Origin: Hyphomicrobiales bacterium | GTDB taxonomy: Bacteria; Pseudomonadota; Alphaproteobacteria; Rhizobiales; Rhizobiaceae | Length of the DNA stretch: 64,000 nucleotides | Assembly: GCA_900469445.1 (NCBI GenBank) | Contig: UBXM01000020.1 | Coordinates: 62,001 to 126,000 of the forward strand | Direction of reading: 5' to 3' | Shown here: positions 1 through 8,222 of the stretch, piece by piece | Position numbering within the stretch: position 1 is the stretch's first letter | Layout of the letters: the number at the start of each line of letters is the position of its first letter | Made by a program: the position numbers and the translations under genes | The notes under the pieces: model-generated | What the model was told of the DNA's origin: nothing | The model's database searches: none | Seen by the model: only the letters and a program-made list of their open reading frames with translations

Positions 1-74
1 TCTTGGTACCGGGACATCATGTGCGGAAAGGGACTTAGCAAAAGCTGCAGCTTCGCCAGATCGAACTGGCTCAT
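1..74 (-). CDS. Start of an unidentified gene leaving the window
   Basis: An ATG at 74 opens a frame that stays open to the window edge. Its 24 codons begin MSQFDLAKLQLLLSPF. It starts only 5 bases after the stop of the threonine-synthase-like gene, in the same direction, so it is very probably the next gene of the same operon. No strong ribosome binding site is visible, which fits translational coupling. The fragment is too short to name a family. Confidence 0.5.
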   Translation of the reverse strand, partial: MSQFDLAKLQLLLSPFPHMMSRYQ

Positions 75-79
75 GGTGT

Positions 80-1219
80 TCAATCATTCGTCCAAGCAGC
101 AAAGTCCTTGAAACCATGCCCTGTGACAATGCAGACAACCGTGTCTGAAGTGCTGACTTTCCCTTCGGTAAAGAGGCGACGACAAGCGGCGAGCGATGTT
201 GCTCCCGTAGGTTCGCTGAAAAGACCAGCTTTGCGCGCCAGAGCCAACATCGCGTTTTTGATATCATCGTCGGAAACCGCGACGGCTTGACCACCACTTT
301 GCCTGATCAGCGACAATGTATGGCTCCCCTCCTCGGGATATCCTAGCAAAGGATCGGAAATGCCGGATGCGATCGTCTTAGGCGTGTCCCAGGGTTCGAC
401 GATGTCCAGCCCCATAGCGAAAGCCCGGGCGATCGGCGCGCACCCGTCGGACTGCGCCGCTACCAGCCGTGGCATCGGCACTGCAGCATCAACGAAACCT
501 TGATGGACACCCTTCACCAATGGCCCGGAACTGGTCGGGATAGCGATCCAGTCGGGTGGAATACCATCGAGCGATGCGATAATTTCCTGGCCGACCAGTC
601 GAAGAGCGTCAACGCCGTAAGGATTGAGATAGGTCGTCGTCAGGTTGACATAACCGCGCTCGTCACTGAGTTCCATCGCACGTTTGAAGGAGTTGCCGTA
701 ATGCCCCGGCACGCGCTCCAGCGTTGCGCCGTAAGCCATGATCTGCGCGAGCTTGCCGTGCGGCGTCGCCTCCGGACAGCAGATCATCGCGGGTATTCCG
801 GCATTGGCGGCATAACATGCCGCCGCGGCCCCCGCATTGCCGCTCGATGCACTGACGATACCTCGCGCACCGAATTCTATAGCGCGAGAGAGCGCCGCAG
901 CGACCAGCCGATCCTTAAATGAACCGGATGGATTGCGCGTCTCATCCTTGATCAGGAGCCTGCCGCGAAAATCGGGATGCAACAAGGAAGGTGACACCGG
1001 CCTAAGCGGTGTACCGCCCTCCCCCAGTGTCACGTCGCCGCAAACGAAATCGCCTGCGCGCCATCCGGCAACAGGTTCCGTACGCTCCACCTCGAGAATG
1101 CCGTCACAGGCCGTGCAGCGGTAAAGAAGCTTCAGTGGATAGAAAGCTCGGCATGCGACACAGCGCAATCCTTTCATATCCCCAGGCTTATCCTTGATCT
1201 CCATCTCGGTAAGGTTCAT
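80..1219 (-). CDS. Threonine-synthase-like PLP enzyme with N-terminal zinc ribbon
   Basis: This is a fold-type II PLP enzyme of 379 residues resembling archaeal-type threonine synthase. Seen: a zinc ribbon (C20-x2-C23 and C35-x2-C38), a GEGGTPL motif near 66-72, the Schiff-base lysine K102 in NPSGSFKDR, and an SSGNAG phosphate loop near 131. The ATG at 1219 overlaps the stop of the preceding D-threonine-aldolase-like gene by four bases (ATGA), so the longer TTG start is unlikely. Known: the family performs beta/gamma eliminations or replacements on O-phospho or hydroxy amino acids. Inferred: in an operon with an aldolase-like PLP enzyme, an ALDH and a GMC oxidase, a catabolic lyase or dehydratase role is more likely than threonine synthesis. 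Family confidence is high; the reaction is unknown. Confidence 0.85.
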   Translation of the reverse strand: MNLTEMEIKDKPGDMKGLRCVACRAFYPLKLLYRCTACDGILEVERTEPVAGWRAGDFVCGDVTLGEGGTPLRPVSPSLLHPDFRGRLLIKDETRNPSGSFKDRLVAAALSRAIEFGARGIVSASSGNAGAAAACYAANAGIPAMICCPEATPHGKLAQIMAYGATLERVPGHYGNSFKRAMELSDERGYVNLTTTYLNPYGVDALRLVGQEIIASLDGIPPDWIAIPTSSGPLVKGVHQGFVDAAVPMPRLVAAQSDGCAPIARAFAMGLDIVEPWDTPKTIASGISDPLLGYPEEGSHTLSLIRQSGGQAVAVSDDDIKNAMLALARKAGLFSEPTGATSLAACRRLFTEGKVSTSDTVVCIVTGHGFKDFAAWTND

Positions 1220-2319
1220 TGCATCATCCCTCGTGCGGCAACAGGAAAGACACAGTCCACTCGCTGGCCGCGCATGCCGACATACCAATCGTAGCGGTCA
1301 ACGGTCGGATCGCAGTGCCCTGGCACAAGTCGCAGCATCTCGCCGACCTTCAACGACCCGCCGCGCAAGGTGAGCGTACCGTGTTCGTCGGATGCACCGA
1401 CACAATCGATATCCTCGCGTCCGTGAACGAGCGGCAACCCGCTATCGATCGCGATACCTTTGTGACCGCAATCCACAACGGCGACACCGTCACGTGCAGC
1501 ACTCATCACCGTGCTCAGCACGAAAAGCGACTGTTCGAACTCAGGCCGAGGTTTGTTACGCGCATAGTCGGCATCCATGAAGATGTAGGAGCCGGCCTGC
1601 AATTCGTTATAAACGCCACTGGCGGCCTCGTGGCGAAATGTGCCGGTACCAGCTCCGCCGACGATTTCGCAGGTAAGCCCCTCGGTCCGGATTGCCTCTA
1701 TTGTCTCCACCGTCTTGCGGACCGCGCCTGCGATCGCCTGCTCGCGTTCGTCTTCGCTGCGCAAATGCTGCGCTCCGCCGTGATAGGCCTGCAAGCCGCC
1801 GAAGATAAGATGCCGACTTGCGGCGATCAGCCTTGCCAATGCCGCTGCATCTGCGCCTGGCCGAACACCGCAGCGCGTGCCGGTCAGGTCGATTTCGACA
1901 AGCACCATGATGCGCTGCCCTGCTGCCTCCGCCACCTGATCGATAAGGTCGATCGTGCGCGTATCGTCGGCGCAGACAGACACTTTCGCCATCGACTGCA
2001 AGGCAGCAAGCCGCTTGAGCTTACGCTCTGCCACCACCTCGTTGGACACGAGGATGTCGCCGATGCAGGACCAGGCCAGAACTTCCGCCTCCGCCGTTTT
2101 CTGAACGCACTGACCGACTGCACCACGTGCCGCCTGCCAGCCCGCGATGACCGGAGATTTGTGGGTCTTGGCATGGGCCCGCAATCCCACCCCCGCCTTG
2201 CGGCAGAAAACAGCCATGCGGTCCATGTTCGCTTCCATGGCATCGAGGTCGATCAGTAGGGCCGGAGTATCGACCTCAGATTCATGCATTCCCGGTTCGG
2301 CCGGTGGACGCTGGATCAC
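1216..2319 (-). CDS. D-threonine aldolase / D-serine dehydratase-like PLP enzyme
   Basis: This 367-residue protein has an alanine-racemase-type TIM barrel at the N-terminus and a metal-binding C-terminal domain. The PLP lysine is K51 in AHAKTHKSP. Near the C-terminus an H335-C336-D337 triplet sits where this family binds its divalent metal. Relatives cleave beta-hydroxy-D-amino acids to glycine plus aldehyde, or dehydrate D-serine or 3-hydroxyaspartate. The GTG at 2319 is chosen because GAGGTG lies five bases upstream; the ATG at 2289 has no such site. It starts 9 bases after the GMC oxidoreductase stop and overlaps the next gene by ATGA. An aldehyde product would suit the aldehyde dehydrogenase in the same operon. 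Exact substrate unknown. Confidence 0.85.
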   Translation of the reverse strand: MIQRPPAEPGMHESEVDTPALLIDLDAMEANMDRMAVFCRKAGVGLRAHAKTHKSPVIAGWQAARGAVGQCVQKTAEAEVLAWSCIGDILVSNEVVAERKLKRLAALQSMAKVSVCADDTRTIDLIDQVAEAAGQRIMVLVEIDLTGTRCGVRPGADAAALARLIAASRHLIFGGLQAYHGGAQHLRSEDEREQAIAGAVRKTVETIEAIRTEGLTCEIVGGAGTGTFRHEAASGVYNELQAGSYIFMDADYARNKPRPEFEQSLFVLSTVMSAARDGVAVVDCGHKGIAIDSGLPLVHGREDIDCVGASDEHGTLTLRGGSLKVGEMLRLVPGHCDPTVDRYDWYVGMRGQRVDCVFPVAARGMMQ

Positions 2320-2328
2320 GATGTCACC

Positions 2329-3957
2329 TCAGGCTGCGATCGGGGGAAGTGTCTTGCCAGACAGCGTCTCGAAGTTGTCGCGGATATAGGCACTTGCCCG
2401 CAATGCGAGCGCCGAGATGGTCGGTGTCGGATTGACCACGCCGCCTGTAGCCAAAACGCTGCCATCGACGATGAACAGGTTCGGCACTTCCCAGGTCTGG
2501 TGCCATTTGTTGACGACCGAGGTTTTCGGATCGCTGCCCATGCGGCAGGTGCCGATCATATGCCAGGCCGGCGTACGGTATACGCCATCCTTGTCGCGAT
2601 AGTCATGCAACCTGTATTCGAACGCACCACAGGCTTTGGCGAGATCCTCCAGCCGGTCGAGCATATAGTTCATCATCCGCTTGTCGTTTTCGCCCGGTGC
2701 ATATTGTGTCTTTGCCGCCGGGACTCCGTCCGAATCTTTCAGAATGGGATCGAGCGTGACGCGGTTTTCTGGATTGGGCAGGTCGTCACCGATGGCGAAC
2801 ACCCCGATCGAATGGCCAAAATGCTGCTGAAACCAGTTGTGATGTTCCTTGCCCCAAGGCGCGCGTGCCGAGGTGAACCAGCCCGCCGCCAATTCTCCGG
2901 CGGACGCCGTGGAAGTGATGCAGTTGAAATTGAAGCCGTTGACGAAGCCACGTGATACGTCGGTCTCGGCGAACTGGCGCGACAAAAGCGAGGCGACGTA
3001 ACCGATCTGACCGTCCACCGGTTCATCCACCCACATTTCACAGGCCACCAGCGTGTGGTGAAGCAGATAACGACCGACCTGGTCATTGCCGTTGGCGAGA
3101 TTGTCCGAGGCCAGCAGAAGACGTGGAGTTCCGATACCGTTCGCCGCGACGATCACGATCTTCGCCTTTTGAAAATGCTTCTGGCCGGTATTGCGGTCGA
3201 TATAGAGCGCGCCACTTGCCCTACCGTCGGCATCCTTTTCGATCTTCAGAACGCGGGCATTGATCCTCAGTTCGCAGCCTGCTTCCAGCGCCTTAGGCCA
3301 AATGGACATGGAATATTTGCTCATCGAACCACGCGGGCAGCCGTTGCAGGTACCGCAATTGTTGCAAGCAGGGCGCCCGTCGTAATCTTCGGTCACTGCG
3401 CCGGCCTCAGCCGGCCACCAGTGCCAGTCAAGTTTATCGAAGCCTGAGGCAAGGCGCTTCGCCACCTTCGAAACGGGCATGGGTCGCGTCGGGCATTTAT
3501 CGCGTTCGGGCATCGCCGGATCTCCCGCGAGCCCGGAGACGCCCACCAGCCTGTCGGCCTCCTCATAATATGGCGCAATATCCTCATAGGAGAGCGGCCA
3601 GTCAGGCTGCAGGCCGTGTTCGGTGCCCTTTCGAAAATCGGAGGGACGATAACGCGGCCAGATGGCGCCATAGACATTGGTGGACCCGCCCACGGCGTTC
3701 CACATCAGGATCTGTGAGGAATCGGAATTGACCGGGAAGTCGTCCGGGTGGCTGCGCTTGTTGACGTCCGGGCTCCAGTTCGTGCGCCGCTGCCATGTCC
3801 AGTCTGCATGCAGATGCGGATGGTCTTTCGCCTCAACCCAAGAGCCCTGCTCGAGACAGACGACATCGAGCCCGGCTTCCGCCAGCACGAGAGCGGCAAG
3901 CGACCCGGTCGCGCCGGCACCGACGATCAAGATGTCACAGGTACGGTCATTGTTCAT
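2329..3957 (-). CDS. GMC-family FAD-dependent oxidoreductase
   Basis: A 542-residue FAD enzyme of the glucose-methanol-choline family, nearest in look to gluconate/fructose/sorbitol dehydrogenase large subunits. Seen: the FAD loop GAGATG at 13-18, a cysteine-rich CNNCGTCNGCP segment in the middle, and the C-terminal GMC motif around WHMIGTCRMG with NPTPT near the end. In related three-subunit dehydrogenases a cysteine cluster holds an iron-sulphur centre that passes electrons to a cytochrome c. The start at 3957 forms an ATGA overlap with the upstream small-subunit gene; an upstream TTG would add five residues. No cytochrome gene is present in the operon. It probably oxidises an alcohol or sugar-like substrate before the ALDH. 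Confidence 0.85.
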   Translation of the reverse strand: MNNDRTCDILIVGAGATGSLAALVLAEAGLDVVCLEQGSWVEAKDHPHLHADWTWQRRTNWSPDVNKRSHPDDFPVNSDSSQILMWNAVGGSTNVYGAIWPRYRPSDFRKGTEHGLQPDWPLSYEDIAPYYEEADRLVGVSGLAGDPAMPERDKCPTRPMPVSKVAKRLASGFDKLDWHWWPAEAGAVTEDYDGRPACNNCGTCNGCPRGSMSKYSMSIWPKALEAGCELRINARVLKIEKDADGRASGALYIDRNTGQKHFQKAKIVIVAANGIGTPRLLLASDNLANGNDQVGRYLLHHTLVACEMWVDEPVDGQIGYVASLLSRQFAETDVSRGFVNGFNFNCITSTASAGELAAGWFTSARAPWGKEHHNWFQQHFGHSIGVFAIGDDLPNPENRVTLDPILKDSDGVPAAKTQYAPGENDKRMMNYMLDRLEDLAKACGAFEYRLHDYRDKDGVYRTPAWHMIGTCRMGSDPKTSVVNKWHQTWEVPNLFIVDGSVLATGGVVNPTPTISALALRASAYIRDNFETLSGKTLPPIAA

Positions 3958-4511
3958 CGATGAACTCCCCAACGCTCGGTCTTGTTCGTGTCGAGATGAA
4001 GCCCGGACGTATCGACGGCGCGCATCTCTTCGGTCTTCAGATAATGGCCGCGTCCATGCTTCGGCGTGTCGCGGGCATGGTCGAACGGAGACATTTGATA
4101 ACCCGAAACATGCGGACGGATTGAATAGGGCCGGCCGGTCATGGCGATCGCCTCGACCACGAAGGGCGTCTCGTAATAGGCGAGCACCACCGCCCCGTAG
4201 ACCTTGTCGAACAAGTCGGGATCGGCAGCCTCGAAAGCTTTCACTGCTACGGCCCGTGCAGTCGGATCGTCGCTGTCGAGCCTGCCCGTGGGGCAGTCCA
4301 GTCCTTCGGCAATCTTGTCGAACATGCCGGGCGCGCCCTCGACAAAAAGGCGCAGGGCGATAATGCCGTGCACGCCTGCCTCAGACGCGGATGGCCAGCC
4401 CTCCGCACCTGGGATGAGTTCGTCAACGAGGCGTAGCAGAAGCCGCGTCTTTTCCACCGGTGTCAGACGGATATTGCTGTCCGCCTGCATCGCCACAGAA
4501 GCCATGCTCAT
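3954..4511 (-). CDS. Gluconate 2-dehydrogenase subunit 3-like small subunit
   Basis: This 185-residue protein resembles the small subunit (gluconate_2-dh3) that accompanies GMC dehydrogenases. It is helical, with an LTPVEKTRLLLRLVDELIPGA segment near the start and aromatic-rich YYETPFVVEAI later. The ATG at 4511 overlaps the ALDH stop by four bases, and its own stop overlaps the GMC start by four bases, so three genes are chained. In known enzymes this subunit often carries the Tat signal that exports the complex. I see no twin-arginine signal here, so the complex may be cytoplasmic or use another route. Confidence 0.75.
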   Translation of the reverse strand: MSMASVAMQADSNIRLTPVEKTRLLLRLVDELIPGAEGWPSASEAGVHGIIALRLFVEGAPGMFDKIAEGLDCPTGRLDSDDPTARAVAVKAFEAADPDLFDKVYGAVVLAYYETPFVVEAIAMTGRPYSIRPHVSGYQMSPFDHARDTPKHGRGHYLKTEEMRAVDTSGLHLDTNKTERWGVHR

Positions 4512-5980
4512 GCGGTCGCTCCCTTTCGATCGATGGTAATGGTGATCATCTTCAGCTCGGTCATCGCTTCCATGGTATGGACGCCGCCGAGACGGCCGAT
4601 CCCGCTCTTGGTATTGGAGCCCCCGCCGAAAGGCAGATGGATCTCCCACCAGGTGCTGCCAGCATTGATGTTGACGATGCCGGCCGGAATGGCCCTGGCA
4701 ATCTCGACGCCCCGCGTGACGTCGGCGGTGAAGACGCCGACCGAAAGGCCGTATTCGCTGTCCAGCGCCAGATCCAGCGCCTCCGCCTCATCCTGAAAAG
4801 CGAGAACCGGCACGACGGGGCCGAATGTCTCTTCACGGTTGATTTTCATGTCGCGGGTCACGTCGCGGATCACCGTCGGCTCGAAATAGAGATCGCTGCC
4901 GAGATCTGGCCGTGGCCTGCCGCCGGTTAACAGCGTGGCGCCGGAAGCAATGGCGTCATCGACATGTTCCTTCACCTTGGCGGAAACCTTGGCATTGTTG
5001 AGCGGTCCCATGGTCGTCCCCTGATGGAGAGGATCGCCGAGAACATGTTTGGCTGCGTGGGCAGTCAGCTTTTCACACAGGCTGTCGACTATCGAGTGAT
5101 GCGCGAGCACGCGGCCGGTTGCCGCGCAGACCTGACCAGCATTGAAGAACGCGCCGCCGGCAGCCGCTGCCGCCGCAGCATCCAGATCTGCATCCTCGAA
5201 GACAACGACCGGACCGTTGCCGCCAAGTTCCAAGAGCAAGGGCTTGCCCGCGCCGCGCTCGGCTATGCGCTTGCCGGTCGCAGCACTGCCGGTAAAGCCG
5301 ATAGCGGCGACATCCGGATGAACGACGAGTGCATCACCGGCCGTCGCACCTTCGCCGATGACAAGATTGAGTACACCAGCAGGAAGGCCTGCCTTCTCTA
5401 TTGCCTGCATCAAGGCGCAGGCGACGAGAGAGGTAGAGGGTGCCGGTACCCAGACGATGGCATTGCCTGTAGCGATCCCCGGTGCCAGATATTCGACCGG
5501 GATGTTCACCGGGAAATTCCACGGCGTGATCACGCCATAGACGCCACGCGGCTGTCGGATAGTCATGGCAAGCTTGGTCGGATCCTCGGTGGGCAGCGTC
5601 TGCCCGCCCATCTGCTTGACGAGTTCGGAGGCGAGACGAAAACCATCTGCCGCCTTGCCGACTTCGCCGAAGGCTTCCGCATAGACCTTGCCCTGTTCGG
5701 TGGAAAGTATCCGGGCGATGGATTCCCGCTCTGCGTCGATAGCGGCACCGATCGCCACGCACATTTCCGCACGTTTAAACACTGGTGTCGCGGCCCATGC
5801 GGCGGCGGCCGATTTTGCGGCGGCCACCGCGGTGGCCGCCGTCTCGCGGCTCGACTTCGGCAGTTGGGCGATCACGTCACCCGTCGCGGGATTGACCGCC
5901 GGCATGGTCTCAGGTTCGGAAACCCAGATACCGCCGATGAAGTTGCCGATCTTTGTGGTGGGAGCATAGGCTGTGTCCAT
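4508..5980 (-). CDS. NAD(P)-dependent aldehyde dehydrogenase
   Basis: Full-length ALDH-superfamily enzyme of 490 residues. Seen: TPWNFPVN with the catalytic asparagine, LELGGNGP with the general-base glutamate, NAGQVC with the nucleophilic cysteine, and EETFGPV toward the end. GGAGGAAG lies just upstream of the ATG at 5980. It oxidises an aldehyde to an acid in the cytoplasm. Its position between the hydrolase and the GMC pair, with an aldolase-like enzyme downstream, suggests it takes an aldehyde made by one of them. Odd: the segment usually read as V-x-K-P-(S/A/E) is VWVPAP, so the lysine that commonly contacts the cofactor ribose is a valine. That may mark a particular subfamily. Confidence 0.92.
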   Translation of the reverse strand: MDTAYAPTTKIGNFIGGIWVSEPETMPAVNPATGDVIAQLPKSSRETAATAVAAAKSAAAAWAATPVFKRAEMCVAIGAAIDAERESIARILSTEQGKVYAEAFGEVGKAADGFRLASELVKQMGGQTLPTEDPTKLAMTIRQPRGVYGVITPWNFPVNIPVEYLAPGIATGNAIVWVPAPSTSLVACALMQAIEKAGLPAGVLNLVIGEGATAGDALVVHPDVAAIGFTGSAATGKRIAERGAGKPLLLELGGNGPVVVFEDADLDAAAAAAAGGAFFNAGQVCAATGRVLAHHSIVDSLCEKLTAHAAKHVLGDPLHQGTTMGPLNNAKVSAKVKEHVDDAIASGATLLTGGRPRPDLGSDLYFEPTVIRDVTRDMKINREETFGPVVPVLAFQDEAEALDLALDSEYGLSVGVFTADVTRGVEIARAIPAGIVNINAGSTWWEIHLPFGGGSNTKSGIGRLGGVHTMEAMTELKMITITIDRKGATA

Positions 5981-5991
5981 TGTCTTCCTCC

Positions 5992-7149
5992 TTACTCTGC
6001 TGCCGCTGCGATGGGTTGCGCAGCCGTGCCGACGTCACGGCCACGGATGACCAAGCCGGCAGCGAAGAGCCGCTGCGGTGCCATAACGATTTCACCGCGC
6101 ACGTCTTCGAGCGCAAACGAGCCGTCGCGCAGTTCGAGCACGCTGGCATCTCCCTCGGCACCAATCTTGAATGTGCCGAGTTCAGGCCGCTGCAGGGCGT
6201 TCGCTGCATTGATCGTCGAAGCCGCGATCACCTCTCTCATCGGCATGCCAAGCGCGAGGAATTTCGACAGCGTCGTCACCTGATCGTAGGCCGGGCCTTC
6301 GATACAAAGTGCGTGCACGTCGGAAGAGATCGTGTCCGGCGGAAAGCCTTGATCCAGCATGGCCCGTGCTGTCTTCCAGGAAAACGAACCCATGCCGTGA
6401 CCGATGTCGAAGAGGACGCCGCGCTCTCGTGCTTCAAGGATTTCGGGCTTTATATTGCCCTTGCCGTCGACCGGCGAATTGGGGAACGGGCGATAGCAAT
6501 GGGTCAGCACATCCCCCTTGCGAAGGCGCGAGACGACGGCCTCATAAGATGGCGGCGGTTCGTCGATATGACACATTACCGGCAGGTTCGTCTCATCGCC
6601 CACCTGCAGTGCGATGTCGAGCGGCTGGATGCCTGAAGGGCCGGAAGCATGCTTGCCAATACGAACCTTGACGCCGATGATAACGTCGCGGTTGGCATTG
6701 ATCACCTCGACAGCCTCGCGGGCTGCCATCAGCCGCAGGTCATGGCTTTCGCCCAGCATGATATTCTTGGCAAAACCGTAGATGCCGGCAAAGGAGACAT
6801 GCAGATATACCAGCACACGCGCCGTGCTCTGGTCGATCACGTGTTTGCGGAAGCCCGGAAAATTGCCCGGTCCGGCACTACCGGTATCGACGCAGGTCGA
6901 GACGGCACTCATCCGGGCGAACGCATCGGGATCGACACCGAGCGATGTGCCGCCCCAGTAGACGTGGGTATGCATGTCGATGAGGCCCGGAGTGACGATC
7001 AGACCTGAAACGTCGCGCTCTTGCGCGCCGGCGAGGTCGTCGCCGAGTGCCGCCACCTTTCCGGCGGAAAAGGCGACGTCGGTCACGCGGTCGATGCCCT
7101 GCGAGGGATCGATAACGCGGCCCTTCTTGAGTACGAGATCATATGCCAT
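5992..7149 (-). CDS. Amidohydrolase/deacetylase (EF_0837/AHA_3915-type)
   Basis: This 385-residue TIM-barrel metallohydrolase has the amidohydrolase metal pattern: H60-T-H62 in DMHTH, a VKVRIGK segment that could hold the bridging lysine, later MCHID and LTHCYRPF histidines, and SSDVHAL with the catalytic aspartate. It resembles the EF_0837/AHA_3915 group found beside PLP-enzyme genes in D-amino-acid and amino-sugar-acid catabolism. It lies 11 bases before the ALDH and 25 bases after the ATPase gene. A likely role is to remove an acyl group or open a cyclic amide of the imported compound before the PLP enzymes act; this is inference from neighbours. Family assignment is good, substrate unknown. 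Confidence 0.85.
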   Translation of the reverse strand: MAYDLVLKKGRVIDPSQGIDRVTDVAFSAGKVAALGDDLAGAQERDVSGLIVTPGLIDMHTHVYWGGTSLGVDPDAFARMSAVSTCVDTGSAGPGNFPGFRKHVIDQSTARVLVYLHVSFAGIYGFAKNIMLGESHDLRLMAAREAVEVINANRDVIIGVKVRIGKHASGPSGIQPLDIALQVGDETNLPVMCHIDEPPPSYEAVVSRLRKGDVLTHCYRPFPNSPVDGKGNIKPEILEARERGVLFDIGHGMGSFSWKTARAMLDQGFPPDTISSDVHALCIEGPAYDQVTTLSKFLALGMPMREVIAASTINAANALQRPELGTFKIGAEGDASVLELRDGSFALEDVRGEIVMAPQRLFAAGLVIRGRDVGTAAQPIAAAAE

Positions 7150-7174
7150 GACTGCGACTTTCGGTTATTGACGG

Positions 7175-8194
7175 TTATCTGGATTGGCTGAGGCGCGCGC
7201 CGGTATCCGCGGCGAAGTAGCGGAGAGCCTCTTGGCTGGCGCCGATGGTGATTGTCTCTCCCGGCGCAAGCCCGGCAGTGTCGGTACAGGTGGCGCGTAC
7301 GATGTGCCCGCCAACTGCGATATCGAGGAATTGGAACGGGCCGGCCGGTTCGATCAGCACCAGTTCACCGCTGAGCGAGAACGGGTTGACGGTACCGTTT
7401 TGGGGCTTCAGGTCATGTGGGCGGATGCCGACCACATGATCAGCTGCCCCGCCACAGAGATCACCCGGCAGGAAATTCATCTGCGGGCTACCGATGAAAC
7501 CGGCAACAAACCGGTTCGCCGGACGGCTATAGACCTCCATCGGCGCAGCGAACTGCTGCAGCACGCCATTGTTCATCACCGCAATCCGGTCGGAAAGCAC
7601 CATGGCCTCCTCCTGATCGTGGGTGACGAAGATGACGGTGATGCCAAGTTCCTTCTGCAGCCTCCGAATTTCGGTGCGCATGTGGACACGCAGCGATGCA
7701 TCGAGGTTAGACAACGGCTCGTCCATCAGCAGCACCGAAGGGTTGCGCACGATGGCACGCCCGACAGCGACGCGCTGACGCTGGCCGCCCGAAAGTGCCG
7801 CCGGAAGCCGATCCAGCAGCGCTTCGATACCGAGGACGTCGGCCGCCCAGGCAACCTGCTTGGCGATGGTTACCGTATCGATCTTCTGCTGCTTCAACGG
7901 AAAGGCGATGTTGTCGCGCACTGTCATATGCGGGTAGAGCGCGTAGTCCTGGAAGACCAGCGCAATGTTGCGTTCGCGCGGCCCGAGATCGGAAATCTCG
8001 CGCCCATCAAAGCGGATGGAACCGTCGGAGATCTCTTCCAGACCGGCAATACAGAAGAGAAGGGTCGACTTGCCGCAGCCGGACGGACCGAGGAAGGAGA
8101 TGAACTCGCCGTCCTTGATAGACAGGTCGAGACCCTTGAGAACATGCACGTTGCCATAACGCTTGTTGAGATCGGCGATATTGATGGATGACAT
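7175..8194 (-). CDS. CUT1 sugar-type ABC transporter ATP-binding protein
   Basis: A 339-residue MalK/UgpC-type ATPase. Seen: Walker A GPSGCGKST near 37-45, signature LSGGQRQR, Walker B LLMDEP, the H-loop in VTHDQEEA, and a C-terminal TOBE-like regulatory region (VGIRPHDL). The ATG at 8194 is preceded by a GGAAAGGAA stretch; the longer open frame upstream only overlaps the permease gene antiparallel to its codon usage. It powers the fused permease encoded immediately upstream, 28 bases away. Confidence 0.93.
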   Translation of the reverse strand: MSSINIADLNKRYGNVHVLKGLDLSIKDGEFISFLGPSGCGKSTLLFCIAGLEEISDGSIRFDGREISDLGPRERNIALVFQDYALYPHMTVRDNIAFPLKQQKIDTVTIAKQVAWAADVLGIEALLDRLPAALSGGQRQRVAVGRAIVRNPSVLLMDEPLSNLDASLRVHMRTEIRRLQKELGITVIFVTHDQEEAMVLSDRIAVMNNGVLQQFAAPMEVYSRPANRFVAGFIGSPQMNFLPGDLCGGAADHVVGIRPHDLKPQNGTVNPFSLSGELVLIEPAGPFQFLDIAVGGHIVRATCTDTAGLAPGETITIGASQEALRYFAADTGARLSQSR

Positions 8195-8222
8195 GGATGG
8201 CGTTCCTTTCCCCCTTGCGGGA

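Noticed and set aside
1219-2259. 346-codon plus frame opposite the D-threonine-aldolase-like gene
   Set aside because: Cys- and His-rich without any family pattern; shadow of the real minus gene.
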